Assembly (NCBI GenBank): GCA_900756155.1
Contig: CAAEJV010000003.1
Span: 1 to 64,000 of the forward strand
Length of the DNA: 64,000 bases
From: Pasteurellaceae bacterium
GTDB lineage: Bacteria > Pseudomonadota > Gammaproteobacteria > Enterobacterales > Pasteurellaceae
Direction: 5' to 3'
A program made the translations under genes and the position numbers. Shown here piece after piece: positions 51,833 to 61,644 of this stretch; the first letter of the stretch is position 1, and each line of letters opens with the position of its first letter. The notes beneath the pieces were generated by a model, which was not told the origin of the DNA, made no database searches, and saw nothing but the letters and a program-made list of their open reading frames with translations.

Positions 51833-53434
51833 ATGACCCTATCTTTTATTCTTAGTGTTTTTCCGATCATTTTATTGATTTATTTAATGGTAAAGCGTAA
51901 TGCATTACCTTCTTATGTTGCATTACCTTGGATTGCAACTTTAGTAATGGGAGTTCACCTTCTTCATTTTAATACCGACATAGTGACGATTAGTGCGAAT
52001 GTGACCGCAGCTATCGTAGCTGTTCAAACGCCAATTACTGTTATTTTTGGTGCAATTCTCTTTAACAAATTTTCAGAAGTATCTGGCGCAACCGATACGA
52101 TGCGTAAATGGTTAGGAAATATTAACCCAAACCCAGTTGCACAATTAATGATTATCGGTTGGGCATTTGCTTTTATGATTGAGGGGGCAAGTGGCTTTGG
52201 TACACCAGCAGCGATTGCAGCTCCAATTTTAATGGGGTTAGGTTTTAATCCATTAAAAGTCGCAATGTTAGCTTTAGTGATGAATTCGGTTCCGGTTTCT
52301 TTTGGGGCGGTAGGTACACCAACTTGGTTCGGTTTTGGTCCGTTAAAATTAGATTCAAAATCGATTCTTGAAATTGGTTCGATGACAGCGTTTATCCACT
52401 CCATTGCCGCATTAGTGATTCCATTGATGGCATTACGCATCATGGTGACCTGGAAAGAAATCCGTCAAAATATTGTTTTCATTTATATCAGCGTATTCTC
52501 TTGCGTGATTCCTTACTTCTTAATTGCACAATTTAACTATGAGTTCCCATCATTAGTTGGTGGCGCAATTGGTCTCTTTATTTCTGTGTTTGTGGCAAAT
52601 AAAGGTATTGGTTTAGCGAAAGTAGAAAATAATTTGGATAATAATGCCGTAAGTGCTAGCCAAGTTGCTAAAGCATTACTCCCTACTGGTTTATTAATTT
52701 TATTCTTAATCGTTACACGTATTCCAGAATTAGGCTTAAAAGGCTTAATGAATAATAAAGATGTGTGGTTCTCCACAGCGTTAGGTTCATTAGGTACATT
52801 TGAAGTCAGCAAAGGTTTAATTTTTAGTTTGAAAAATATCTTCGGTTCAGAAGTGAGTGAAAGCTATAAACTACTTTATGTGCCTGCGTTAATTCCATTT
52901 GTAATTACCGTATTAATTTCATTACCACTTTTTGGCGTGAACTTCAGCAGAACAAAAGGCATTTTTAGTGCAAGCTTAAGCCAAGTAAAAAATCCATTTA
53001 TTGCCTTAATGGGTGCCTTAGTGATGGTAAACTTGATGTTAGTGGGTGGCGAGCATTCTATGGTGAAAATCATAGGTCGTACCTTTGCAGAAGTTACCGG
53101 TAGTGACTGGACAATCTTCTCATCCTTCTTAGGTGCGGTAGGCGCATTCTTCTCAGGTTCAAATACGGTATCTAACTTAACATTCGGTAGTGTACAATTA
53201 TCAACAGCAGAAACTACAGGTTTATCTGTGACTTTAATTCTGGCGTTACAATCAGTCGGTGGTGCGATGGGTAATATGGTATGTATTAATAATATCGTAG
53301 CAGTTTCTTCCGTGTTGAATATTCAAAACAAAGAAGGAACAATCATTAAGACTACGATTGTACCAATGGTCGTTTACGGTATCATTGCAGCCCTTTGCGC
53401 AAGTTTCTTAATTCCGCTATTCTATGCGCTCTAA
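51833..53434 (+). CDS. lctP: L-lactate permease
   Basis: A 533-residue LctP family permease with about twelve to fourteen membrane segments. Family signatures: EGASGFGTPAAIAAPILMGLGF, the helix with NSVPVSFGAVGTPTWFG, and FSGSNTVSNLTFGSVQ. It takes up lactate (and glycolate) with protons. RBS AGAGGAGC precedes ATG 51833. It stands before lutABC, forming a lactate uptake and oxidation unit. Confidence 0.95.
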   Translation: MTLSFILSVFPIILLIYLMVKRNALPSYVALPWIATLVMGVHLLHFNTDIVTISANVTAAIVAVQTPITVIFGAILFNKFSEVSGATDTMRKWLGNINPNPVAQLMIIGWAFAFMIEGASGFGTPAAIAAPILMGLGFNPLKVAMLALVMNSVPVSFGAVGTPTWFGFGPLKLDSKSILEIGSMTAFIHSIAALVIPLMALRIMVTWKEIRQNIVFIYISVFSCVIPYFLIAQFNYEFPSLVGGAIGLFISVFVANKGIGLAKVENNLDNNAVSASQVAKALLPTGLLILFLIVTRIPELGLKGLMNNKDVWFSTALGSLGTFEVSKGLIFSLKNIFGSEVSESYKLLYVPALIPFVITVLISLPLFGVNFSRTKGIFSASLSQVKNPFIALMGALVMVNLMLVGGEHSMVKIIGRTFAEVTGSDWTIFSSFLGAVGAFFSGSNTVSNLTFGSVQLSTAETTGLSVTLILALQSVGGAMGNMVCINNIVAVSSVLNIQNKEGTIIKTTIVPMVVYGIIAALCASFLIPLFYAL

Positions 53435-53446
53435 AATAGAGGCAAA

Positions 53447-53475
53447 AAGCAACCGCACTTTGTCGGCGGTTGCTT
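53447..53475 (+). other. Hairpin between lctP and lutA containing a USS
   Basis: AAGCAACCGC (53447-53456) and GCGGTTGCTT (53466-53475) form a perfect 10-bp stem; the loop completes an ACCGCACTT core. The T run after it is poor (AACTTTTA), so partial termination or mRNA stabilisation is likely. Confidence 0.7.
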
Positions 53476-53530
53476 AACTTTTATCGAATATTTTACTTTT
53501 TATTTTCTATTACTGTTGGAGTAATTATTT

Positions 53531-54262
53531 ATGAACGTAAATTTCTACGTTACCTGTATTGCTGACGTAGTAAAGAGCGGTGTGGCAAAAAACACTGTAT
53601 TACTACTGGAAAAACTCGGTTGTAATGTTATCTTCCTTGAAAAACAAGGCTGTTGTGGGCAACCGGCATTAAACAGCGGTTACACCAAACAAGCCATCCC
53701 TGGCATGAAAAACTTAGTCGAAACCTTTGAAGTGAACGATTATCCCATTGTTGCCCCTGCAGGTTCCTGTGTTTATGCTATCAAAAACTATCCTGACTAT
53801 TTCACTAAAGTTGGTGAGTTAGGTTGGGCTGAGCGAGCGAAAAAGGTCGTCGCACGTTTCTGTGATTTAACGGATTTCATCGTCAATAAATTAGGTGTAA
53901 CAGATGTTGGCGCCTATTTGCCGGGTAAAGCGGTTTATCATCCTTCTTGTAGTCTTACTCGTAAATTAGGCATTGTTGATGAACCAATCGCTCTCTTGAA
54001 AGGCGTAAAAGGGTTAGATCTTCTTCCTATTCATAATCAACAAACTTGCTGTGGCTTCGGTGGAACTTTCTCTGTGAAAATGGCAGAGATTTCTGGCGAA
54101 ATGGTAAAAGAAAAAGTTGAGCATATTGAAGAGGTTGAACCACAATATTTAATTGGTGCAGATGTAAGTTGTTTATTAAACATTGGTGGTCGTTTACAAC
54201 GCGAAGGCAGCAAGATCAAAGTGATGCACATTGCGGAAGTATTAATGCAAGGGGAGAAATAA
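53531..54262 (+). CDS. lutA: Lactate utilisation protein LutA (YkgE)
   Basis: A 243-residue subunit with two CCG domains that hold Fe-S clusters: KQGCCGQPALNSGY and, later, HPSCSLTRKLG and TCCGFGGTFSVKM. LutABC oxidises L-lactate to pyruvate with electrons passed to the respiratory chain. Its stop is two bases before lutB. Confidence 0.94.
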   Translation: MNVNFYVTCIADVVKSGVAKNTVLLLEKLGCNVIFLEKQGCCGQPALNSGYTKQAIPGMKNLVETFEVNDYPIVAPAGSCVYAIKNYPDYFTKVGELGWAERAKKVVARFCDLTDFIVNKLGVTDVGAYLPGKAVYHPSCSLTRKLGIVDEPIALLKGVKGLDLLPIHNQQTCCGFGGTFSVKMAEISGEMVKEKVEHIEEVEPQYLIGADVSCLLNIGGRLQREGSKIKVMHIAEVLMQGEK

Positions 54263-54263
54263 G

Positions 54264-55676
54264 ATGTCATTGAAAACCAGTAATCTTCCTTTTAAAGCGC
54301 GTGTCGATCATGAAGTGCATAACACCATCATGCGTAAAGCGGTAGTGAAAGCCCAAGAAACTATTGGCGCTAACCGTCAAAAAATGGTGGATGAATTAGG
54401 TCATTGGGAAGGATGGCGTGATTTATCTAAACAGATTCGTAACCATGTTTTAGCTAATTTAGATGCTTATTTGTATCAATTAAGCGAAAAAGTGATTGAA
54501 AATGGCGGTAAAGTGTATTTTGCTGAAACTGCCGAAGAAGCGAGTGCTTATATTCGTAAAGTAGCATTAGAGAAAAATGCGAAGAAAATCGTAAAATCTA
54601 AATCCATGGTGACTGAAGAAATCGGTTTAAACGAAGTGCTTGAAAAAGAGGGCATGCAAGTGATCGAAACCGATTTAGGTGAATATCTATTACAAATTTC
54701 AGGTGATAAACCATCCCATATCGTTGTGCCTGCAATTCACAAAGATCGTCACCAAATCCGTAAAGATTTGTCTGAAAAACTCGACTACGAAGGCGAAGAA
54801 ACGCCTGAAGATATGACGCGTTTCGTACGTGAAAAAATTCGTCAAGATTTCTTAGAAGCTGATATCGGTATCAGTGGTTGTAACTTTGCCGTAGCGGAAA
54901 CCGGCTCAGTTTGTTTGGTGACAAACGAAGGTAACTTACGTTTAGCGACGACATTGCCGAAAACGCATATTGCAGTGATGGGAATGGAGCGTTTAGCGCC
55001 AACTTTCCAAGAAGTGGATGTGTTAATTACGATGCTTGCTCGTAGTGCGGTAGGGGCGAAATTAACTGGTTATAACACTTGGTTAACCGGTCCTCGTCTT
55101 GCTGGCGAAACCGACGGTCCCGAAGAATTCCATTTGGTTATTGTGGATAATGGCCGTTCAGATATTTTAGCGTCTGAATTCCAAGAAGTTTTACGTTGTA
55201 TCCGTTGCGGTGCTTGTTTGAATACCTGTCCGGCATATCGTCAAATCGGTGGTCATGGATATGGTTCTATTTACCCAGGTCCAATTGGTGCAGTGATTTC
55301 TCCGTTACTAGGTGGCTATGATGAATTCAAAGAATTGCCGTATGCTTGTTCTTTATGTAATGCGTGTAATTCGGTCTGCCCGGTGCGTATTCCATTAGCG
55401 CAGTTAATCTTAAAACACCGCGAGAAAATGGTAGAGTTAGGTAAAACTCCCGCGATGGAACGTTTATCTATTTTGGGTTTCACTACAGCCAATGCCAACC
55501 CAACACTATGGAAAACAGGTGTGAATATCGGTGCAAAATTAGCGGGTAAGCTGATCAAAAATGGGAAAGCACCAATTACATTTGGTGCATTGGGTGAATG
55601 GGCAAAAGCACGAGATTTACCACAAGCAGATGGCGAAAGCTTCCGTCAATGGTTTAATAATAGAGAGAGAGGGTAA
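54264..55676 (+). CDS. lutB: Lactate utilisation iron-sulfur protein LutB (YkgF)
   Basis: A 470-residue protein. The N-terminal LUD (DUF162) domain has SKSMVTEEIGLN and GISGCNFAVAETGSV. Two 4Fe-4S ferredoxin motifs follow: CIRCGACLNTCPAYR and CSLCNACNSVCPVRIPL. A C-terminal DUF3390 region ends the protein. AGATG start closely follows lutA with GGGGAGAAAT as ribosome site. Confidence 0.95.
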   Translation: MSLKTSNLPFKARVDHEVHNTIMRKAVVKAQETIGANRQKMVDELGHWEGWRDLSKQIRNHVLANLDAYLYQLSEKVIENGGKVYFAETAEEASAYIRKVALEKNAKKIVKSKSMVTEEIGLNEVLEKEGMQVIETDLGEYLLQISGDKPSHIVVPAIHKDRHQIRKDLSEKLDYEGEETPEDMTRFVREKIRQDFLEADIGISGCNFAVAETGSVCLVTNEGNLRLATTLPKTHIAVMGMERLAPTFQEVDVLITMLARSAVGAKLTGYNTWLTGPRLAGETDGPEEFHLVIVDNGRSDILASEFQEVLRCIRCGACLNTCPAYRQIGGHGYGSIYPGPIGAVISPLLGGYDEFKELPYACSLCNACNSVCPVRIPLAQLILKHREKMVELGKTPAMERLSILGFTTANANPTLWKTGVNIGAKLAGKLIKNGKAPITFGALGEWAKARDLPQADGESFRQWFNNRERG

Positions 55677-55681
55677 TAAGC

Positions 55682-56380
55682 ATGGATTTACAAAATCGCG
55701 AAAATTTTCTTAATAAATTAGCGGCGAAAATGGGTAAAGCCCGTGCTATCATACCTGAACCGATGGATGCCCCTGTCAATACGTACCCAACTGAGCGTTT
55801 AACCCATTTAAGTGCGGTTGATTTAGCGAATGAATTTACCAATTCTGCTAAAACCATGATGGTGGATGTAAATGTGTGTAGAGAGTCTGATGCAGTACAA
55901 ACCTTACTTGCTCTCTGTGAAAAATATGGCGGCGGTGATGTTGTGCTTAATTCTGATGAAAGATTGACCGCACTTGGTATTCCAGCGGCGCTTGAAGCGA
56001 AATATACTTGCCATACATGGTCACCAGAAACGGCACAAGATAATATTAGTTTTTCTGAAAAAGCTAATCTTGGTGTGGTTTATGCAGAATATGGTTTGGC
56101 GGAAACTGGCGGAATCGTCTTATTCTCTAGCGCAGATCGTGGACGTTCAGTGAGTTTATTACCTGAAAAATCGATTGTTGTTGTACGTAAAAGCCAAGTA
56201 CTTCCACGTGTTGCACAAGTGGCGAAAGTATTACACGATAAAGCACAACAAGGCGAGCGTATGCCATCTTGTATCAATATTATCTCAGGTCCAAGTTCAA
56301 CGGCAGATATTGAATTGATTAAAGTGATTGGCGTGCATGGCCCAGTAGCAAAAATCTATTTAGTCATTGACGACTTATAA
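55682..56380 (+). CDS. lutC: Lactate utilisation protein LutC (YkgG)
   Basis: A 232-residue LUD-domain protein with VYAEYGLAETGGIVLFSSADRGRSVSLLPE, the conserved core of LutC. Third subunit of the LutABC lactate oxidase; lies 5 bases after lutB. Contains two USS copies. Ends at its own terminator. Confidence 0.94.
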   Translation: MDLQNRENFLNKLAAKMGKARAIIPEPMDAPVNTYPTERLTHLSAVDLANEFTNSAKTMMVDVNVCRESDAVQTLLALCEKYGGGDVVLNSDERLTALGIPAALEAKYTCHTWSPETAQDNISFSEKANLGVVYAEYGLAETGGIVLFSSADRGRSVSLLPEKSIVVVRKSQVLPRVAQVAKVLHDKAQQGERMPSCINIISGPSSTADIELIKVIGVHGPVAKIYLVIDDL

Positions 56381-56395
56381 GAATCATCCATGATG

Positions 56396-56427
56396 AAAAG
56401 AGAGAACTACAATGTTCTCTCTTTTTT
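56396..56427 (+). terminator. Terminator after lutC
   Basis: AAAAGAGAGAAC (56396-56407), loop TACAAT, GTTCTCTCTTTT (56414-56425) with more T's. Confidence 0.93.
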
Positions 56428-56477
56428 TATTTTTTTAAAATCCGCTATAATTCTGAAAAACTCACGAATTGAACACT

Positions 56478-57596
56478 ATGACTTATTATCTTGGCATTAT
56501 GTCCGGCACCAGCCTTGATGGGGTGGATATTGCCCTTACGGACATTCAATCTAATCAAACCAAATTAATTGCAGCAGATTTTACACCGATGCCGGCAAAT
56601 TTACGCGAAAAAGTGACCGCACTTATTCAATCGGGCGAAACGTCGTTACAAGCATTGGGTGAACTCGATCATCAATTTGGCTTGCTTTATGCCGATTGCG
56701 TAAATGCCTTTTTACGTAAACACCAGTTAAAGCCAGAACAGATTGAAGCCATTGGCTGTCATGGACAAACAGTGTGGCATTCCCCAAAAGGTCAATTTCC
56801 GTTTACCATGCAAATCGGTGATATGAATTTATTAGCCGCTAAAACAGGCATTACGGTCGTAGGTGATTTGCGCCGTAAAGATATGGCGTTTGGTGGACAA
56901 GGTGCGCCTTTGGTACCCGCTTTTCATCAAGCGGTCTTTTTTGATCCTCATTGGGCAACAGTGGTGCTGAATATTGGCGGTATTAGCAATGTATCGTTAT
57001 TGATACCCGAACAGCCAGTCATTGGCTTTGATACGGGAACGGGTAATACCTTGCTTGACCAATGGATCGAAAAACATCAAGGCAAAGCCTACGACCAAAA
57101 TGGTGAATGGGCATCTTCAGGTCAAGTGAATTCAACCTTGTTAGAAGCTTTATTAGATGAGGATTTTTTTCAACTCCCTCTACCGAAAAGCACGGGGCGT
57201 GAATTATTTAATCTAACTTGGTTAGAGAATAAAATTCAAAAAATAGCAGCCAAAACAACCGCACTTTTACCACAAGATGTGCAAGCCACTTTGGCTGAAT
57301 TTACCGTGCAAAGTATTGTTTTAGCCCTTAATAATATTCAGACGACATTACCATGTCTATTACTTGTTTGTGGCGGAGGTGCTAAAAATCAGGCGATCAT
57401 GAATGGCTTAAAACAGGCGTTGCCAACTTGGCGTATTCAACTGACGACTGAATTAGAGCTTGATATCGATTATGTGGAAGCGGCAGCTTTTGCTTGGTTG
57501 GCTTATCGTCGTATGCATAATTTGCCCGCTAATTTACCGAGTGTAACGGGCGCTACAAGTGCGGTCAGTTTAGGGGCGATTTTTCCAAAGGAATAA
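56478..57596 (+). CDS. anmK: 1,6-anhydro-N-acetylmuramic acid kinase
   Basis: A 372-residue sugar kinase that opens and phosphorylates anhydro-MurNAc in cell-wall recycling. Start ATG 56478; an in-frame TTG at 56469 is less likely. Phosphate loop GIMSGTSLDGVD, catalytic GDLRRKDMAFGGQGAPLVPAFH region and FDTGTGNTLLDQW are visible. Followed by murQ after 3 bases, its pathway partner. Confidence 0.95.
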   Translation: MTYYLGIMSGTSLDGVDIALTDIQSNQTKLIAADFTPMPANLREKVTALIQSGETSLQALGELDHQFGLLYADCVNAFLRKHQLKPEQIEAIGCHGQTVWHSPKGQFPFTMQIGDMNLLAAKTGITVVGDLRRKDMAFGGQGAPLVPAFHQAVFFDPHWATVVLNIGGISNVSLLIPEQPVIGFDTGTGNTLLDQWIEKHQGKAYDQNGEWASSGQVNSTLLEALLDEDFFQLPLPKSTGRELFNLTWLENKIQKIAAKTTALLPQDVQATLAEFTVQSIVLALNNIQTTLPCLLLVCGGGAKNQAIMNGLKQALPTWRIQLTTELELDIDYVEAAAFAWLAYRRMHNLPANLPSVTGATSAVSLGAIFPKE

Positions 57597-57599
57597 ACT

Positions 57600-58508
57600 A
57601 TGGCAGAGAATTTATTACAAACCCTTTCAACTTTAATTACTGAGCAACGGAATCCCAATTCCATGAATGTGGATAGTTTATCTGCATTGGAAATTGTGCA
57701 ATTAATGAATGATGAAGATAAGCAAGTGCCTTTGGCAATTGAAAAATGTTTACCTCAAATTGCCCAAGCGGTCGAGCGTATTGTTGCCGCATTTCAAAAA
57801 GGTGGTCGATTAGTCTATATTGGCGCGGGAACCAGTGGTCGATTGGGGGTGCTCGATGCTTCTGAATGCCCACCAACATTTGGTGTGTCACCTGAAATGG
57901 TAAAAGGTATTATTGCAGGCGGCGAGCGCGCATTACGTCATCCAATTGAAGGGGCGGAAGACAGTAAAGCACAATCCGTGATTGACTTACAAACAATTCA
58001 ATTTTCCTCAAAAGATGTGTTGGTGGGTATTGCTGCAAGTGGCCGAACCCCTTATGTGATTGGTGCATTGGAATATGCAAAAAGTTTAGGTTCAGTGACG
58101 GTTTCGATTGCAAGTAATCCGAATTCAGCGATGGCAAATATTGTGGATATTGCCATTGATACGGTAGTGGGGCCAGAAGTATTGACTGGTTCGAGCCGTC
58201 TAAAATCAGGTACGGCACAAAAATTAGTACTGAATATGCTGACTACGGCTTCTATGATCTTAATGGGTAAATGCTATCAAAACTTAATGGTGGATGTTCA
58301 GGCAAGTAATGAAAAGCTGAAAGCACGCGCCATTCGCATTGTTATGCAAGCTACGGATTGCGATAAGGCACTCGCAGAAGAGACATTAAAGCAGGCTGAT
58401 CAAAATGCGAAATTAGCGATTATGATGATTCTGAGTGGATTAGATCGTGCTCAAGCAGAGGCTTTATTAGAAAAATATCAGGGCAAGTTACAATTTGCAT
58501 TGAAATAA
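57600..58508 (+). CDS. murQ: N-acetylmuramic acid 6-phosphate etherase
   Basis: A 302-residue SIS-fold lyase that removes lactate from MurNAc-6-P to give GlcNAc-6-P. Signatures are YIGAGTSGRLGVLDASECPPTFG and GIAASGRTPYVIGAL. AAGGAATAA precedes ATG 57600. Forms an anmK-murQ operon; the lactate it releases could feed the lactate genes in this window (inference). Confidence 0.96.
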   Translation: MAENLLQTLSTLITEQRNPNSMNVDSLSALEIVQLMNDEDKQVPLAIEKCLPQIAQAVERIVAAFQKGGRLVYIGAGTSGRLGVLDASECPPTFGVSPEMVKGIIAGGERALRHPIEGAEDSKAQSVIDLQTIQFSSKDVLVGIAASGRTPYVIGALEYAKSLGSVTVSIASNPNSAMANIVDIAIDTVVGPEVLTGSSRLKSGTAQKLVLNMLTTASMILMGKCYQNLMVDVQASNEKLKARAIRIVMQATDCDKALAEETLKQADQNAKLAIMMILSGLDRAQAEALLEKYQGKLQFALK

Positions 58509-58516
58509 GCAAAAAT

Positions 58517-58547
58517 AAAACGCTAGGCATCAAACCTAGCGTTTTTT
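58517..58547. terminator. Bidirectional terminator between murQ and phosphohexomutase
   Basis: AAAACGCTAGG (58517-58527), loop CATCAAA, CCTAGCGTTTT (58535-58545), with T's and A's on either side of convergent genes. Confidence 0.93.
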
Positions 58548-58568
58548 ATCATTTAATAGTTTGCTTAA

Positions 58569-60227
58569 TTAGCAATCTTGTTTACCGTAAGCATCTTGAC
58601 GTAGAATTTGACGAACGCCTTCCTCAAATTGTGCTAAAACTTGATCTGCGTCTTTTGGATCTTTACCGCGAGCATCAAGGTAGAACTTGATTTTCGGCTC
58701 AGTACCAGATGGACGAGTGATTAAGCGGCTACCGTTTTCTAATACGAATACAAGGATGTCGCTTTGGCGATCAGTTTTAGTGTGGTCGATGAATTGTGCC
58801 ACTTTAACACCACCTACTTCTTCTGGAGGCGTGTTGCGAAGTGCGGCCATTAATTTACCAATTTCAGATAAATCGCTTACACGAATAGAAATTTGACCAC
58901 TTACATAAGCACCGAATTCTTGCGTGAAGTCATTGGCGTAATCCGCTAAGGTTTTACCTTGTGCTTTTAAGTGACGCACTAAATCTAAGAACACGATTGC
59001 CGCAGAAATACCGTCTTTATCGCGTACTTTATCTGGGTCAACTAAGTAGCCAAGCGCTTCTTCGAAACCGAATAATAAGCCTTGAACTTTACCAATGTAT
59101 TTGAAACCGGTTAAGGTTTCTTCTGATTGGAAGCCGTATTTTTTCGCAATTTCAGCAAGCGCTGGAGAAGATACTAAAGAACACGCTAATACGCCTTTCT
59201 CACCTTTTGCATGATATTGTTTTGCCAAATACCAACCTAAGAAACAGCCTACTACGTTGCCGTGTAAAGGTTTCCAGTTACCTTGTGCATCTGGAACAGC
59301 CACCGCTAAACGGTCTGCATCTGGGTCATTAGCAATAATGAATTCCGCATTGTGTTCTTTTGCTACTTTAATGGCTAAATCTAATGCACCTTTTTCTTCC
59401 GGGTTAGGGAAGTTTACTGTTGGGAATGTGCCGTCTGGCCATACTTGTTCCGCCACAATATGAGGTTGTGGAAGACCCGCTTTGGTTAAGGTTTTGCTTA
59501 ACACTTCATAGCCTACACCGTGCATTGCGGTATAAACGTAGTTAATGTCTGCTTTAGGTTCTTTAGCAAGAGAAGCGGTTTTTTCAATATAAGCGTTAAC
59601 CACTTCATCATCTAACACCACATAATCTTGGCTGCGTGGTAAATCTTTTACATTACCTGCTGCCACTTTGTCGATTAATGCCGCGATATCTTTATCTGCA
59701 GGAGAAACGATTTGGCCACCGCCGTTCGCTTTACCTAAATAAACTTTATAACCATTATCTTCTGGTGGGTTGTGACTTGCAGTCACCATGACACCTGCGG
59801 TGGTATCAAAATATTGGATTGCGTAAGCTAATACTGGCGTTGGTAATTTACGTGGAAGTAAATAAGCTTTCACGCCTGCACCCGCCATGATTTCAGCAGT
59901 ATCACGTGCGAAAACATCAGAGTTTTTACGACCATCGTAACCAATCACGATAGAAGGCTGTTTGTCGTAATCTTTTAAATAATCCGCTAAACCGCCTGCT
60001 GCCTGTGCCACTAAAACACGGTTCATACCCATAGAACCTGCTTGTAGCGGTCCACGAAGCCCAGCAGTACCAAATTGTAAACGGTCACTAAAGCGAGCTT
60101 GTAAGTCAGCGTGTGCTTTTTCATCACCATTTTTTGCCGCCGTTAAAAGTGCGGTTAATTCTGCGTGAGTTTCAGCATCAGGATCTTGGTTTAACCAGTT
60201 TTGTGCGATATCAAAAAGCGTTGTCAT
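58569..60227 (-). CDS. Phosphoglucomutase / phosphomannomutase (alpha-D-phosphohexomutase)
   Basis: A 552-residue four-domain enzyme. The phosphoserine loop is VMVTASHNPPEDNGYK with Ser151. Also visible: FGTAGLRGPL, the metal loop NDPDADRLAVAV, and the sugar/phosphate loop RPSGTEPKIKFY. It resembles the long PgcA/YhxB-type mutases that interconvert glucose 1- and 6-phosphate, rather than E. coli Pgm or GlmM. It likely supplies sugar nucleotides for LOS. Exact substrate preference is not readable. Confidence 0.9.
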   Translation of the reverse strand: MTTLFDIAQNWLNQDPDAETHAELTALLTAAKNGDEKAHADLQARFSDRLQFGTAGLRGPLQAGSMGMNRVLVAQAAGGLADYLKDYDKQPSIVIGYDGRKNSDVFARDTAEIMAGAGVKAYLLPRKLPTPVLAYAIQYFDTTAGVMVTASHNPPEDNGYKVYLGKANGGGQIVSPADKDIAALIDKVAAGNVKDLPRSQDYVVLDDEVVNAYIEKTASLAKEPKADINYVYTAMHGVGYEVLSKTLTKAGLPQPHIVAEQVWPDGTFPTVNFPNPEEKGALDLAIKVAKEHNAEFIIANDPDADRLAVAVPDAQGNWKPLHGNVVGCFLGWYLAKQYHAKGEKGVLACSLVSSPALAEIAKKYGFQSEETLTGFKYIGKVQGLLFGFEEALGYLVDPDKVRDKDGISAAIVFLDLVRHLKAQGKTLADYANDFTQEFGAYVSGQISIRVSDLSEIGKLMAALRNTPPEEVGGVKVAQFIDHTKTDRQSDILVFVLENGSRLITRPSGTEPKIKFYLDARGKDPKDADQVLAQFEEGVRQILRQDAYGKQDC

Positions 60228-60350
60228 GATGTTTTCTCCTTGTAAAAAGTAATTCTAGATAGACTAACGGAAAATGGATCGGATTAAAACGACTATTTTT
60301 CTTTTTTCCTGAAAAGATAAGCTTTTTTGATCGCAATCGTTTTCTAATAA

Positions 60351-60381
60351 AATAAAAACAGCGTAAAATATTCACGCTGTT
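60351..60381 (-). terminator. Terminator after lldD
   Basis: AACAGCGT (60357-60364) and ACGCTGTT (60374-60381). On the minus strand the stem is followed by a T-rich run (complement of about 60351-60358). The remaining 60228-60350 holds only promoter-like AT-rich sequence for the phosphohexomutase gene. Confidence 0.82.
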
Positions 60382-60410
60382 AAATGATTTTAGATTATGA
60401 AATTTAAAAT

Positions 60411-61553
60411 TTATTTGCTGAAATCCACTAAAGCATCACGAGTAATATCTGTGATATTCTTATTGCTTGTTAGTGTCATTGCTACACGTATTTCTTTATG
60501 AAATATATCGAGCATATTCTCTACGCCACGTTGACCATCTGCTCCAAGAGCATATACAAAAGAACGACCAATCATAGTAGCATCGGCACCTAATGCAATC
60601 ATACGTACTACATCTAATCCATTACGAATACCACTATCTGCAAGAATTTTTATATTACCTTTGACGGCATCGGCGACATAAGGTAAAGCTTGAGCTGTTG
60701 ATGGTGTACCGTCTAGTTGTCTACCTCCGTGGTTGGATACCACGATCCCATCAGCACCAAAGCGAACAGCATCTTTAGCATCTTCAGCATCTAAAATACC
60801 TTTGATAACCATCGAGCCATCCCAAAAATCACGTATCCATTCTAAATCTTTCCACGAAATAGAAGGGTCGAAGTTGTCAGTTAACCAACCAATGTAATCA
60901 TCTAACCCTACCGGTTTACCCATATATTGAGAAACATTACCTAATGTAAATGGACGCCCCTTCATGAGCATATCGTAAGACCATAATGGATGAGTGAAAC
61001 CTTGTAATGTTCGACGAAGCCATTTATATTCGCCACTCATGCCTGAATGCATATCACGATAACGTGCACCAGGGGTTGGCATATCTACAGTAAAGACTAA
61101 TGTCTTGCAACCTGCTGCTTTTGCTCGTTCGAGCGCATTTTTCATAAAACCTCGATCTTTTAGAACATAAAGTTGGAACCACATGGAACGTTTGAGTGTT
61201 GGAGCTACTTCTTCAATTGGACAAATTGATACAGTTGAAAGCGTAAATGGAATACCTTTGTTATCAGCAGCTTTTGCGGCTTGAACTTCACCACGACTTG
61301 CGTACATGCCACATGCACCTACAGGAGCCAATACTAACGGCATAGAAAGCTTTTCACCGAATAATTCAATTTCAGTATTTAATTGAGACATATCATTGAG
61401 CACACGTTGCCGTAATGCTATGTTAGATAGATCGCTTACATTACGTGTAAGTGTATGTTCAGAGTAAGAGCCACCATCAGCATAATGAAACATAAATGGG
61501 GGAACCTTACGTTTAGCAACTTGACGATAATCGTTTGCGGATGAAATAATCAT
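60411..61553 (-). CDS. lldD: FMN-dependent L-lactate dehydrogenase LldD
   Basis: A 380-residue FMN enzyme (E. coli 396) oxidising L-lactate to pyruvate at the inner membrane and feeding quinones. Start ATG 61553 follows GAGGTAAAT; an in-frame ATG at 61580 lies within the Fur-like box and is unlikely. The catalytic SNHGGRQLDG carries the active-site His and Arg, with FMN contacts in LAPVGACGMYA and ADSGIRNGLDV. It is unlinked to lctP/lutABC by several genes. Confidence 0.93.
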   Translation of the reverse strand: MIISSANDYRQVAKRKVPPFMFHYADGGSYSEHTLTRNVSDLSNIALRQRVLNDMSQLNTEIELFGEKLSMPLVLAPVGACGMYASRGEVQAAKAADNKGIPFTLSTVSICPIEEVAPTLKRSMWFQLYVLKDRGFMKNALERAKAAGCKTLVFTVDMPTPGARYRDMHSGMSGEYKWLRRTLQGFTHPLWSYDMLMKGRPFTLGNVSQYMGKPVGLDDYIGWLTDNFDPSISWKDLEWIRDFWDGSMVIKGILDAEDAKDAVRFGADGIVVSNHGGRQLDGTPSTAQALPYVADAVKGNIKILADSGIRNGLDVVRMIALGADATMIGRSFVYALGADGQRGVENMLDIFHKEIRVAMTLTSNKNITDITRDALVDFSK

Positions 61554-61565
61554 ATTTACCTCATT

Positions 61566-61584
61566 ATTAATGATAATCATTATC
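61566..61584. promoter_or_regulatory. Fur-box-like operator upstream of lldD
   Basis: ATTAATGATAATCATTATC matches the 19-bp Fur consensus GATAATGATAATCATTATC at 17 positions. It ends about 13 bases before the lldD ATG on the minus strand, so a bound repressor would block transcription or lie in the early leader. Confidence 0.72.
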
Positions 61585-61644
61585 TTCTATTATAGGTTAA
61601 ATTCATTAATAAAGGTATTAGTTTTTGAAGATTTGTAATTAGGC

